This document shows positions 56,667 through 64,000 of a stretch of 64,000 bases of DNA, piece after piece. A model generated the notes under the pieces. The model was given only the letters and a program-made list of their open reading frames with translations. It was not told where the DNA came from and searched no databases. Position 1 is the first letter of the stretch, and the number at the start of each line of letters is the position of its first letter. Source of the DNA: CAZCVI01 sp964502145. Lineage in GTDB: Bacteria; Acidobacteriota; Aminicenantia; UBA2199. Location of the stretch: NCBI GenBank assembly GCA_964502145.1, contig CAZCVI010000011.1, forward strand, positions 53,384 to 117,383. The letters are read 5' to 3'. Position numbers and translations under genes: made by a program.

Positions 56667-58118
56667 TTATTCTTGCTTCGCGCCAGACTCTTTCTGCCAC
56701 TTTACGACCAATTGCCGGGCGGCACGAACTTCATCGAGACGAAACACGGGCGTACTATACGGAGCATGCTGTAATTTGGCAGGATCCGCTTCGGCCTCTT
56801 TTAAAATGATCTTCATGGTATTGATAAAATGATCCAGGGTCTCTTTACTCTCTGTTTCAGTCGGTTCGATCATCATGGCACCATGCACAATCAACGGGAA
56901 ATAGATGGTAAAGGGATGAATCCCAAAATCCAATAACCGTTTGGCTACATCCAGGGTTTTAACGTTTAAACCTTTATCAGAGAATACGACTTCATGGAGC
57001 GTTTTGGACGAATAGGGTAAATCGAGGTAGTCTTTTAATTGGGTGCGGATGTAATTGGCATTTAACACGGCATCTTCGGCGACTTTGGGAATATTTTCTT
57101 TGCCCAATGCCATCAAATAAACCAACGCCCTGACCATCACAAGGAAATTCCCGTAGTAATTTTTAACCCTGCCAATGCCTTCATTAAAATAAGCGGCATG
57201 AAATTGCGCTCCTTTTCGTGTGACAACAGGAACGGGTAAAAATTTGACGATATGGGACGCTACACCGACAGGTCCAGAACCAGGACCACCACCACCATGA
57301 GGTGTGGAAAATGTTTTATGCAGATTCAAATGCAAAACATCCACACCGAGATCACCGGGCCGCACAATCCCCATAAAAGCATTCATATTCGCGCCATCCA
57401 TGTACAATAAGGAACCATTGGCATGTAATGCAGCGGCAATTTCCACGATGTTTTTCTCGAAAATACCGAGGGTATTGGGATTGGTCATCATTAACGCGGC
57501 TACATTTTCATCCAGGTTGGCTTTGACTGTTTCGACATCAATAATTCCATCGGCATTGGAAGGAATCTCTTTAACTTCATAGCCAGAGAAATGAGCGGAA
57601 GCGGGATTGGTGCCATGCGCGGAATCAGGAATTAAAACAACTTTTCGGGCATTGCCTTGTGCTTCAAGATAGTGACGGATGATCTTCATCCCCACAAACT
57701 CACCGTGAGCACCGGCTGCAGGCGCCAATGTAAATCCGGCCATACCGGTCAGTTTTACGAGCCATTCTTCCAGTGTTTTGATAATCTCCAGATTGCCTTG
57801 CACGAGATTCAACGGGGCGTAAGGGTGCGCGGATAGGGCTTCGAAACTGGCAATCTTATCGTTGATCTTGGGATTGTATTTCATGGTGCAAGAACCGAGG
57901 GGATAAAACCCGGAATCCACGGAATGATTCAAACTACCGAGATTGGTATAATGTCGGACAATCTCGACTTCGGACAATTGCGGGAAGTCGGGAATATCTT
58001 TCCTGAGTTTATCCTGGTCCACAACATTTAAATCCTGGGAAAACTGGGTCTCGGAAAAAGAGTAACCGATTTTACCGTCCCTACTTTTATTAAATATTAA
58101 TTCCGGTAATCCAGTCAT
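56667..58118 (-). CDS. gcvPB: Glycine dehydrogenase (decarboxylating) subunit 2
   Basis: A 483-residue GcvPB, the PLP-binding half of the P-protein. The PLP lysine is K268 in LHKTFSTPHGGGGPG. It decarboxylates glycine and loads the aminomethyl group on GcvH lipoate. Its start overlaps the gcvPA stop by 4 bp. Normal length. Confidence 0.97.
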   Translation of the reverse strand: MTGLPELIFNKSRDGKIGYSFSETQFSQDLNVVDQDKLRKDIPDFPQLSEVEIVRHYTNLGSLNHSVDSGFYPLGSCTMKYNPKINDKIASFEALSAHPYAPLNLVQGNLEIIKTLEEWLVKLTGMAGFTLAPAAGAHGEFVGMKIIRHYLEAQGNARKVVLIPDSAHGTNPASAHFSGYEVKEIPSNADGIIDVETVKANLDENVAALMMTNPNTLGIFEKNIVEIAAALHANGSLLYMDGANMNAFMGIVRPGDLGVDVLHLNLHKTFSTPHGGGGPGSGPVGVASHIVKFLPVPVVTRKGAQFHAAYFNEGIGRVKNYYGNFLVMVRALVYLMALGKENIPKVAEDAVLNANYIRTQLKDYLDLPYSSKTLHEVVFSDKGLNVKTLDVAKRLLDFGIHPFTIYFPLIVHGAMMIEPTETESKETLDHFINTMKIILKEAEADPAKLQHAPYSTPVFRLDEVRAARQLVVKWQKESGAKQE

Positions 58119-59470
58119 TTTAGTTCTCCAATAGCGCCGATCAAGGTGTCGATGGCGGCTTTATCATGACATTCAGTAAAATTAACCAGCACGGCGGATT
58201 CATATTCTTTATAGAACCATTTTAACGGCACACCGAGCAATATGCCTTTGGCTTCTAATTTAGCCAAACACGCGTCCACGGACATATTTTTAATATCCAG
58301 GACGATCTCGTTATAAAAGTTCTTTTTGAATGTGACTGCCACGTGGTTGAATTTGGCGATTTCTTTGACAAAATAAGCAGTATTCAGATGGTTGGCTTCA
58401 GCTACTTTTTGCAACCCTGTTTTTCCCATTGTGGCCAGATACATTCCGGCGCGCATGGCACACCATGCCTCGTTGGAACAGATGTTGGAGGTTGCTTTCT
58501 CACGTTTAATATGTTGTTCACGGGTCGAAAGTGTTAACACATAACCGCGTCTGCCTTCAGTATCTACGGTTTCGCCCACGATACGACCGGGCATTTGCCG
58601 CACGAAATCGGATTTAACAGCCATAAAACCAAGAAAAGGACCACCATAACTGAGCGGCAAACCAAAACTCTGGGCTTCACCCACGACAATATCGACATCG
58701 GCGTCACCGGCAGAGTTTAAATAAGCGAGTGACATGGCCTCGGTAACGACTTGAACGGCATAGGCTTTTTTCTGATGAAGGAGTTGGGCAATGGCACGGT
58801 TATCTTCTACCACGCCGAAGAAATTGGGGGATTGGAATAAAAATCCGGCACATTCCGCGCAAATCTTTTTCTCCAGGTCAAGCATGTCTACCGCGCCTGT
58901 TTTTTTATCAAAGTCCACGTATTGGATCGAGTATTCTTCCAGGTCGCGGATATAGGTTTCGATGATTTCACTGTATTCCGGGTGCAGGTTTTTGGCCAGC
59001 AGGATCGTGTTTTTATTTTTCCCTTTGCGTAGCGCCAACAACGCGCCTTCTGCCGCAGCCGTGCCGCCGTCATACAACGAGGCATTAGACACATCCATAC
59101 CAGTCAGCATTGCCATCATTGTCTGGTATTCAAACATGGCTTGCAAGCTGCCTTGGCTCACTTCCGGTTGATAAGGGGTATAAGGGGTTAAAAACTCCCC
59201 TTTGCCGCTTAAATGACTGACTACTTCCGGCACAAAATGATTGTATGCGCCGCCGCCTAAAAAGCTCAGGTAATTAATAAAGGTATTTTTCCCTGCAATG
59301 GCTTTAAAGGTTTTAAGTAATTGATCTTCAGGCATGGAAGAGGGGACCCCTTCCAGCGAATAATATGACTTATCCTGCGGGATATCGGAGAACAATTCCC
59401 GGGTTGCCTTAATTCCCAGGACTTGGCGCATCTCCTGCCGATCGGATTCGGTCAATGGAAAATATCTCAT
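58115..59470 (-). CDS. gcvPA: Glycine dehydrogenase (decarboxylating) subunit 1
   Basis: A 451-residue GcvPA. The pattern FLGGGAYNHFVPEVV, TPYQPEVSQG and MTGMDVSNASLYDGGTA is diagnostic. It forms the alpha2-beta2 P-protein with GcvPB. A split P-protein is typical of many non-proteobacterial lineages. The gene lies 26 bp after gcvH. Confidence 0.97.
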   Translation of the reverse strand: MRYFPLTESDRQEMRQVLGIKATRELFSDIPQDKSYYSLEGVPSSMPEDQLLKTFKAIAGKNTFINYLSFLGGGAYNHFVPEVVSHLSGKGEFLTPYTPYQPEVSQGSLQAMFEYQTMMAMLTGMDVSNASLYDGGTAAAEGALLALRKGKNKNTILLAKNLHPEYSEIIETYIRDLEEYSIQYVDFDKKTGAVDMLDLEKKICAECAGFLFQSPNFFGVVEDNRAIAQLLHQKKAYAVQVVTEAMSLAYLNSAGDADVDIVVGEAQSFGLPLSYGGPFLGFMAVKSDFVRQMPGRIVGETVDTEGRRGYVLTLSTREQHIKREKATSNICSNEAWCAMRAGMYLATMGKTGLQKVAEANHLNTAYFVKEIAKFNHVAVTFKKNFYNEIVLDIKNMSVDACLAKLEAKGILLGVPLKWFYKEYESAVLVNFTECHDKAAIDTLIGAIGELK

Positions 59471-59496
59471 TGGGAACTCCTTATATAAGTCGTAAT

Positions 59497-59880
59497 TTAT
59501 TCAATACCCTTCAAATACTCTTCGTACTCGGTTGAACCCATTAATTCGTCAAGTTCTTCCGGGTTTTCCATGGTTAATTTATAAATCCAGCCTGCACCGT
59601 AAGGGTCAGTATTAATATTTTCCGGGTGATCTTCCAGGCCTGAGTTCACTTCTACGACTTCACCTGATAGTGGTGAATAAATATCGCTCACCGCTTTGAC
59701 GGATTCAATGTTTGAGCAAGCGTCACCCTTGCTATATTTTTCGCCCATGGGTGGCAGTTCTACATACACCACATCGCCCAATTCGGTTTGGGCGTAATCG
59801 GAAATACCGATAGTCGCCACATCCCCTTCAACCTTAACCCATTCGTGCTCTTTGGTAAATTTAAATTTCGTTAAGTCCAT
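59497..59880 (-). CDS. gcvH: Glycine cleavage system H protein
   Basis: A 127-residue lipoyl carrier. The lipoylated lysine is K62 in IESVKAVSDIYSP. The EHEW start and the GWIYKL end are standard. It shuttles the aminomethyl group between P-, T- and L-proteins. No lipoamide dehydrogenase gene lies in the window. Confidence 0.97.
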   Translation of the reverse strand: MDLTKFKFTKEHEWVKVEGDVATIGISDYAQTELGDVVYVELPPMGEKYSKGDACSNIESVKAVSDIYSPLSGEVVEVNSGLEDHPENINTDPYGAGWIYKLTMENPEELDELMGSTEYEEYLKGIE

Positions 59881-59913
59881 AATTTCCTCCTGTCACTATG
59901 TTTATGATAACTA

Positions 59914-61008
59914 TTATTTTTCTCTTTTATAGAAAGGAACTTCCACCACTTTGGCAGAAACCATTTTATTGCGAATCCCGATTTGAAATACAGTGCCGAC
60001 CGCGCATTTTTCAATAGGCAGATAAGTCATACCAATAGAAATTTTCAGGAAAGGGGCATAGGAACCGCTGGTAACCGTGCCCACTTCTTTGCCGTCGACA
60101 TACACCGGGTAACCATGGCGGGCGATACCGCGATCTATTAATTCAAAACCCACCAATTGCCGGGTAATGCCGTTTTCTTTTTGTTTTTCCAGAGTTTCTT
60201 TGCCAATAAAATCGCCTTTCTTCAGTTTGAGAATCCAACCCAGGTTCGCTTCCAGCACTGAATGACAATCATCAATATCATTGCCATAAAGAGCCATGCC
60301 TGCTTCCAGACGTAACGTATCCCTGCATCCCAAACCTGCGGGGATAATGCCCAGCGCTTTTCCTTTTTCTGCGAACTCCAGAAAAAGATTGGCTGCCGTG
60401 TCTTCGTCTCCTTTGAAGTATACTTCGAAGCCATCTTCCCCGGTATAACCCGTGCGGGAGATAATCGCGTCAATGCCCTTCACTGTGCCGAAGGTAAAAC
60501 AGTAATATTTAATCGGGGTCAGGTCAGTGGTTGTGAATTGGGCCAGAAGTTTTTCCGAGTTTGGGCCTTGGATAGCAATTTGGCTGTATAAATCGCTTTC
60601 ATTCGTGATTTTCACATCAAAATGAGAGGCATTAGCCAGCATGTACTGATAATCTTTTTCCAGGTTTGCGGCATTCACTACCAGGAAATACTCCGTTTCC
60701 GAGATCATGTATACCAGCAGATCGTCCACAAAACAACCATTCTCCGTTAATAAGCCGGAATAATGAATTTTTCCTGGCGATAATTTCGCCACATGGTTGG
60801 AGGTGATATACTGAACTGCATCCAGAGCTTGAGGGCCTTTGAAACGAATCTCGCCCATGTGACTGACGTCAAAAATGCCTCCAGTGGTTCTCACAGCCAT
60901 ATGTTCTTCAGTGAGTCCCGAATATTGAACTGGCAGGTCCCAGCCTGCAAAGTCCACCATTTTTCCATTTAATTTGTAATGCGCTCGATTGATCTTTGTC
61001 TTTTTCAT
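59914..61008 (-). CDS. gcvT: Aminomethyltransferase (T protein)
   Basis: A 364-residue GcvT: FAGWDLPVQYSGLTEEH near the start, GIFDVSHMGE, SRTGYTGEDGFEVY and LRLEAGMALYGNDI. It moves the aminomethyl carbon to tetrahydrofolate and frees ammonia. It is the first gene of the gcvT-H-PA-PB-glyQ-glyS-radA run. GGAG lies before the ATG. The leader is short and shows no glycine riboswitch. Confidence 0.97.
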   Translation of the reverse strand: MKKTKINRAHYKLNGKMVDFAGWDLPVQYSGLTEEHMAVRTTGGIFDVSHMGEIRFKGPQALDAVQYITSNHVAKLSPGKIHYSGLLTENGCFVDDLLVYMISETEYFLVVNAANLEKDYQYMLANASHFDVKITNESDLYSQIAIQGPNSEKLLAQFTTTDLTPIKYYCFTFGTVKGIDAIISRTGYTGEDGFEVYFKGDEDTAANLFLEFAEKGKALGIIPAGLGCRDTLRLEAGMALYGNDIDDCHSVLEANLGWILKLKKGDFIGKETLEKQKENGITRQLVGFELIDRGIARHGYPVYVDGKEVGTVTSGSYAPFLKISIGMTYLPIEKCAVGTVFQIGIRNKMVSAKVVEVPFYKREK

Positions 61009-61191
61009 TACCTACTCCAAAACTATAGATTTTGTTATTTTTTATTGTAGATTTTCAATCTACAAAAATAACATACAACCCTTTAAAAATCAAGTCCGTT
61101 GGAAAAAATACAGGCAATTATTTTCCCTTTTTTTAAATTTGGTAGAAGCAGGTCGTGGTTTTCTTGGGTTGGGCAGCATTTTTTTGGCAAT

Positions 61192-61300
61192 GATATGGAC
61201 GATATGGACGTTGTGGACGATGTGGACGTTGTGGACAAAAAAATGCGCGAATTTGTAGTCCACATCGTCCATGATTTTTCAAGAATCTGATGGTGAATTC
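61192..61300 (-). mobile_element. GATTCACCGCCA-type element with GTGGACGAT minisatellite
   Basis: Reverse orientation relative to 35197-35329: on the minus strand AATTCACCATCAGATTCTTG is followed by ATGGACGATGTGGAC. The tandem array (ATGGACGAT/GTGGACGTT) pairs with CCACATCGTCCAT across an A-run and ATGCG. Confidence 0.55.
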
Positions 61301-61440
61301 CGAGTCCTAGCAAACAACCGGTTATTTATTAATCTACGACCTGCGCAAAGAGAGCGACCAAACCGGAAAAGTCCAAACCATCCATACCGCCAGCAAAACA
61401 ATTTATGCCGCCTGGGTATAATTATATCCCCACGCTTCCA

Positions 61441-61494
61441 AATTGTGCAAGCAGTGCTTGCACAATTTACTATTAGTGCAACAGGCTGTTGCAC
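61441..61494. repeat. Twin perfect palindromes
   Basis: AATTGTGCAAGCA-g-complement (13-bp arms) and GTGCAACAG-g-CTGTTGCAC (9-bp arms), 8 bp apart. Possible hairpins or regulator sites. Confidence 0.6.
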
Positions 61495-61535
61495 AATTGA
61501 ATGGATTCATCCCTGTCCAATTGGCTATAGTAGAC

Positions 61536-61550
61536 GCCCCATCCTGGGGC
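61536..61550 (+). repeat. REP-like hairpin with GTAG foot
   Basis: GTAGAC then GCCCCA-TCC-TGGGGC. It is followed by ATTAAT, as is the copy at 45481-45495. Confidence 0.6.
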
Positions 61551-61610
61551 ATTAATCAATAACCCAGCCACTTAATCATCTTTCTCTTTTAATGCCATGG
61601 GAATAAAATA

Positions 61611-61629
61611 AAGCGGCGGGACGCCGCTT
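61611..61629 (-). repeat. REP-like hairpin
   Basis: AAGCGGCG-GGA-CGCCGCTT; on the minus strand the foot is ATAG. Just after the end of the thioredoxin-like gene. Confidence 0.6.
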
Positions 61630-61662
61630 CTATTGGAAAAGAATTAAAGCGCAGACGTGTTC

Positions 61663-62136
61663 CTATGGTTCTATAAAGTAAAAGCTCACCACTTCTTCTT
61701 TTAACAGTTTTATCATTACCGGGGACTTGGGCGTGTGGATATAGTTGTAAAAGTCGGTTTTTCGCAATACATAAACCGGGGAGTATTTCTGTGTGGTTGA
61801 CCAGCCATTGGCTTCACCGATATCATTATGAATAATGATGGCGATACAGTTATTACCGGCTGCTTTTAGATCCATCAAGTCGATTAATCCACGATGGATA
61901 CAACTATAACAGTCAGTCATATTAAATACCAAACAATAAGTGGTGCCTTTATCGGCCAGCAGCTTTTCCAAAGCGATTTCATTACCACTTAAATCAGAAA
62001 GATTAATCTTGCGAATTTCTGTTATGGCAACTGGGTTGCTGGTTCTTGGAATAATATATTTGAACGTCACGATAACACCAATGGCAACCACAATAATCAG
62101 GATGGCGATGTTGGTGAGCCAATACTGGGTCTTCAT
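61663..62136 (-). CDS. Membrane-anchored thioredoxin-like protein
   Basis: A 157-residue protein with one N-terminal membrane helix (about 9-27) and a thioredoxin/redoxin-like domain. The possible redox pair is C76/C79 in TDCYSCI. It starts 4 bp inside the end of the upstream propeller gene (overlap), so they form an operon. It likely acts in the periplasm; the substrate is unknown. Confidence 0.7.
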   Translation of the reverse strand: MKTQYWLTNIAILIIVVAIGVIVTFKYIIPRTSNPVAITEIRKINLSDLSGNEIALEKLLADKGTTYCLVFNMTDCYSCIHRGLIDLMDLKAAGNNCIAIIIHNDIGEANGWSTTQKYSPVYVLRKTDFYNYIHTPKSPVMIKLLKEEVVSFYFIEP

Positions 62137-63203
62137 TTCTTCTTCTCAAAAGCATAAATGTTGATGATGCAGTCGTCTGTGTCTTCATCTATCGCGGGAT
62201 TTCCATTGGCATAAGTATAATATTTACCATCCTTCACATCAAAAAGGAAATCATCCAGAAACACGGTTCTTTCCAATTTGAAATTTTCCGCATTGTAGAA
62301 CAATAAGGCAAACTTTTTCAGCTTTTCTTGTTCTGTACGTATTTGGATGACCAAGTACTTTCCATCCACAACCATTTCTTGAACAGCAGAATACCCTGTT
62401 TGCCAATCCTCATATTCTCTGGATTGTTGCGCCGGACTTTTTTGTTGCTGATCGTCACTCCAAGCATAGTATGTTGAGGGCATCTTCTTATAATAGCTGG
62501 GAACTTCCAATTGAACCTCTTTGACCACTTCAAGGGTTTTGGAGGAGATGACCAGTAATTTTAATTCATTTTCAGGTAAATAGAAAACCCTATCCTTTGC
62601 ATAGGAAGCCAAATGGTATCTCATCATCATCACTAGGGTTGGACCATCATAGGGTTTTCGAATCAACTGCTTCAGACAATCTCCATTTTCTGCATAAACC
62701 TTTAAATGGAAAAAGGCTTTATAAAAAGACTTAAGTGGACCTTTTTCCTCATAGATACCCTCCATGCCAGACAAAAAAAACTTGTTGTCAAAAAAAAGTC
62801 CCTCTTTAATAAAATGAACCCAAGGGCCTCTTTTTAACCATTTTGTTTCTTTCCAACGATAAGTTTCCCCTTTTTTGGTAAATATTTTGATTTTTTCTGC
62901 CAGTTCCACCATCGCTAAATCGCCTTTATAGAAAAATGCAGTTTTTAAAGTTATTAATTCGTCTGGGGATTGCCCGAAAGCCGCGAACTTGATCACTTTA
63001 TCTGGAGTAATGATGAGATTTCCTGCTCTTCCAAGAGATGCGACCAAGTGATTGTCCTTATCAATATAGGAAAAGAAATCACGGCCAACTATTTCCTCAT
63101 GTTTCCATTGCCCGACAAGCTTAAACTCCGCTTCATTTTGTGAAAAGATAGGGGATAGTAAAAGGAAGAGAAGAACCATCCCAACTGCTAAATTTTTTTT
63201 CAT
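62133..63203 (-). CDS. Secreted 6-bladed beta-propeller protein
   Basis: A 356-residue protein with a clear signal peptide (MKKNLAVGMVLLFLLLSPIFS). The rest shows the weak blade repeats of 6-bladed beta-propeller proteins found in Aminicenantes- and Bacteroidetes-like genomes (GRAGNLIITPDKVIKFAAFG, NPAIDEDTDDCIINIYAFEK). GGAGG lies before the ATG at 63203, preferred over an upstream in-frame start. Coupled to the thioredoxin-like gene. Confidence 0.7.
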   Translation of the reverse strand: MKKNLAVGMVLLFLLLSPIFSQNEAEFKLVGQWKHEEIVGRDFFSYIDKDNHLVASLGRAGNLIITPDKVIKFAAFGQSPDELITLKTAFFYKGDLAMVELAEKIKIFTKKGETYRWKETKWLKRGPWVHFIKEGLFFDNKFFLSGMEGIYEEKGPLKSFYKAFFHLKVYAENGDCLKQLIRKPYDGPTLVMMMRYHLASYAKDRVFYLPENELKLLVISSKTLEVVKEVQLEVPSYYKKMPSTYYAWSDDQQQKSPAQQSREYEDWQTGYSAVQEMVVDGKYLVIQIRTEQEKLKKFALLFYNAENFKLERTVFLDDFLFDVKDGKYYTYANGNPAIDEDTDDCIINIYAFEKKK

Positions 63204-63356
63204 AATTATACCTCCGTATTCCAAGAGAAATAGAACTGGGTTCTGCTGATGTTTTTAGCCTAGTTCTGTTTCCATTTTATATAAATATCTAATTTTAGTA
63301 ACGCATTCTATCATAGATATTTATGGAAGTCAATATTCAACAATGCCCTGGACCTG

Positions 63357-63475
63357 GATTCACCGCCAACTTAATGGGAAGAATGGGAATTATAGGAATT
63401 ATGGGAATGATGGGAAATATGGGATAAACAAAAAAAAATGCGTGCGGCTAAACTCGCATTCCCAGAAAAAGATTG
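63357..63475 (+). mobile_element. GATTCACCGCCA-type element with ATGGGAATT minisatellite
   Basis: GATTCACCGCCAACTT, then 9-nt units such as ATGGGAATT and AGGAATTAT, then an A-run with ATGCG ... CGCATTCCCA. Same plan as 35197-35329 but with a different tandem unit. Confidence 0.5.
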
Positions 63476-63567
63476 CTCAGCATCCAATTTAAACATCCTG
63501 GTCATCCTTTAATCCCACGAATCACGGTTCAGATACAATTTCCTTTTCATGCAATGGAAATTTAATA

Positions 63568-63586
63568 AAGCGGCAGGATGCCGCTT
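63568..63586 (-). repeat. REP-like hairpin with GTAG foot
   Basis: AAGCGGCA-GGA-TGCCGCTT; on the minus strand preceded by GTAG, giving the same sequence as 15633-15655. Confidence 0.65.
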
Positions 63587-63708
63587 CTACTTTACACATA
63601 ATACTCTGTTCAACACGTATTCTACTCTAACAACAAGAGAAAATTTTACTGAAATGTTCTCAATGAGGAGAATTTCTTCCTTGTTACGGTAATAATGTTC
63701 CGCGAAGC

Positions 63709-63893
63709 GGTATGAAATGTCCTCTTCATGGTATGAAATGTCCTCTTCGTGGTATGAAATGTTCTCTTCATGGAAATATTCTACCGCATTAAGGATAACT
63801 TTGTCCTTAATACGGTATGATTCTTCCCTAATACGGTATGATTCTTCCTTAATACGGTATGATTCTTCCCTGATACGGTGAACATCTTCCGTG
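63709..63893. repeat. Two 21-bp minisatellites
   Basis: Three units of GGTATGAAATGTCCTCTTC plus two bases (from 63709, 63730, 63751), then four units of ATACGGTATGATTCTTCC plus three bases (from 63810, 63831, 63852, 63873). The 21-bp period keeps the frame, so the minus strand reads heptads such as KNHTVLR. Confidence 0.85.
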
Positions 63894-64000
63894 AGATGGT
63901 ATTTTTTCTCCGTGTTAAGAACATTTTATACCGCTTTAAGGACTTTTGCGGTTGTGTCAAGTATTTTGTGTAAATTATTTTCCACATATTTTTGTTGAAA

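Larger units (their letters stand above)
61009..61662. other. Repeat-rich gene-free stretch
   Basis: From left to right: a small stem TGTAGATT...AATCTACA near 61043-61062, a 9-nt minisatellite element (61192-61300), two perfect palindromes (61441-61467 and 61476-61494) and two REP-like hairpins (61536-61550 and 61611-61629). No gene. Confidence 0.7.
63204..64000. other. Gene-free right end with repeats
   Basis: A GATTCACCGCCA-type element (from 63357), half of a family A element (63495-63530), a REP-like hairpin (63568-63586) and two 21-bp minisatellites. No credible gene. Confidence 0.65.

Noticed and set aside
61009..61080. Glycine riboswitch before gcvT
   Set aside because: The leader is short and only one small stem is seen; conserved glycine aptamer segments are not found.
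61192..61275. Possible CRISPR array in the GTGGACGAT repeats
   Set aside because: Units are 9 nt without unique spacers; this is a minisatellite. No cas genes are present.
63709..63893. Possible CRISPR array in the 21-bp repeats
   Set aside because: The repeats are directly adjacent with no spacers.

Overview
Bacterial chromosomal DNA with a mid-range GC content. The high-confidence core genes form a minus-strand run: a glycine cleavage system with split P-protein (gcvT, gcvH, gcvPA, gcvPB), the two-subunit glycyl-tRNA synthetase (glyQ, glyS) and radA. The gene style suggests an environmental Gram-negative or candidate-phylum lineage; an Aminicenantes/Acidobacteriota-like bacterium would fit. 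The signs are a huge CARDB/DUF11 surface protein, a Bacteroidetes/Acidobacteriota-style hybrid two-component system, a 6-bladed beta-propeller secreted protein, many decayed toxin-antitoxin loci and abundant short intergenic repeats. That placement is inference, because no rRNA or other phylogenetic marker is present.

Layout. 1-15.6 kb: the 3' part of one giant repeat-built secreted protein gene. 15.6-24.4 kb: a defence-like zone with a DUF433/DUF5615 toxin-antitoxin pair behind a small inverted-repeat element, a Cap4-nuclease/STAND ATPase (Avs-like), a BrnT/BrnA-type pair and an AAA ATPase/DUF4276 pair. 24.7-31.5 kb: a lipoprotein phosphoesterase and a hybrid histidine kinase/response regulator flanked by two small unknown proteins. 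31.6-39.2 kb: an AbiEii remnant, a LIM-domain DA1-like peptidase, a homocysteine methyltransferase, an MNT/HEPN pair cut by a repeat, a radical SAM protein, a zeta-like kinase and a DUF5655 nuclease. 39.7-52 kb: a secreted CHAP protein, AbiEi/AbiEii, VapBC-type, MNT/HEPN remnant, DUF104 and RelE/ParE-type loci, then an ApeA-like HEPN protein, an internally deleted YhcG nuclease, an HsdR-like remnant and an AT-rich putative nuclease. 52.2-61.0 kb: radA-glyS-glyQ-gcvPB-gcvPA-gcvH-gcvT. 61.7-63.2 kb: a thioredoxin-like protein and a beta-propeller protein, followed by minisatellites.

Themes. Around ten toxin-antitoxin loci lie in about 33 kb and several are visibly broken, two of them next to repeat elements. 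Short repeats dominate the gene-free DNA: REP-like hairpins with a 5' GTAG foot and a GGA/TCC loop, a 140-bp inverted-repeat element, short elements bounded by GATTCACCGCCA ends with internal 9-nt tandem repeats, and a 233-bp element with a 9-bp target duplication. Four genes (three of them defence or toxin-antitoxin genes, plus the LIM peptidase) share one promoter layout in which the -10 box lies exactly 6 nt before the ATG, which predicts leaderless mRNAs.

The metabolic genes work together in glycine use: the gcv proteins cleave glycine to CO2, ammonia and a C1 unit on tetrahydrofolate, GlyQS charges tRNA-Gly, and a separate homocysteine methyltransferase-family protein may serve methionine metabolism.
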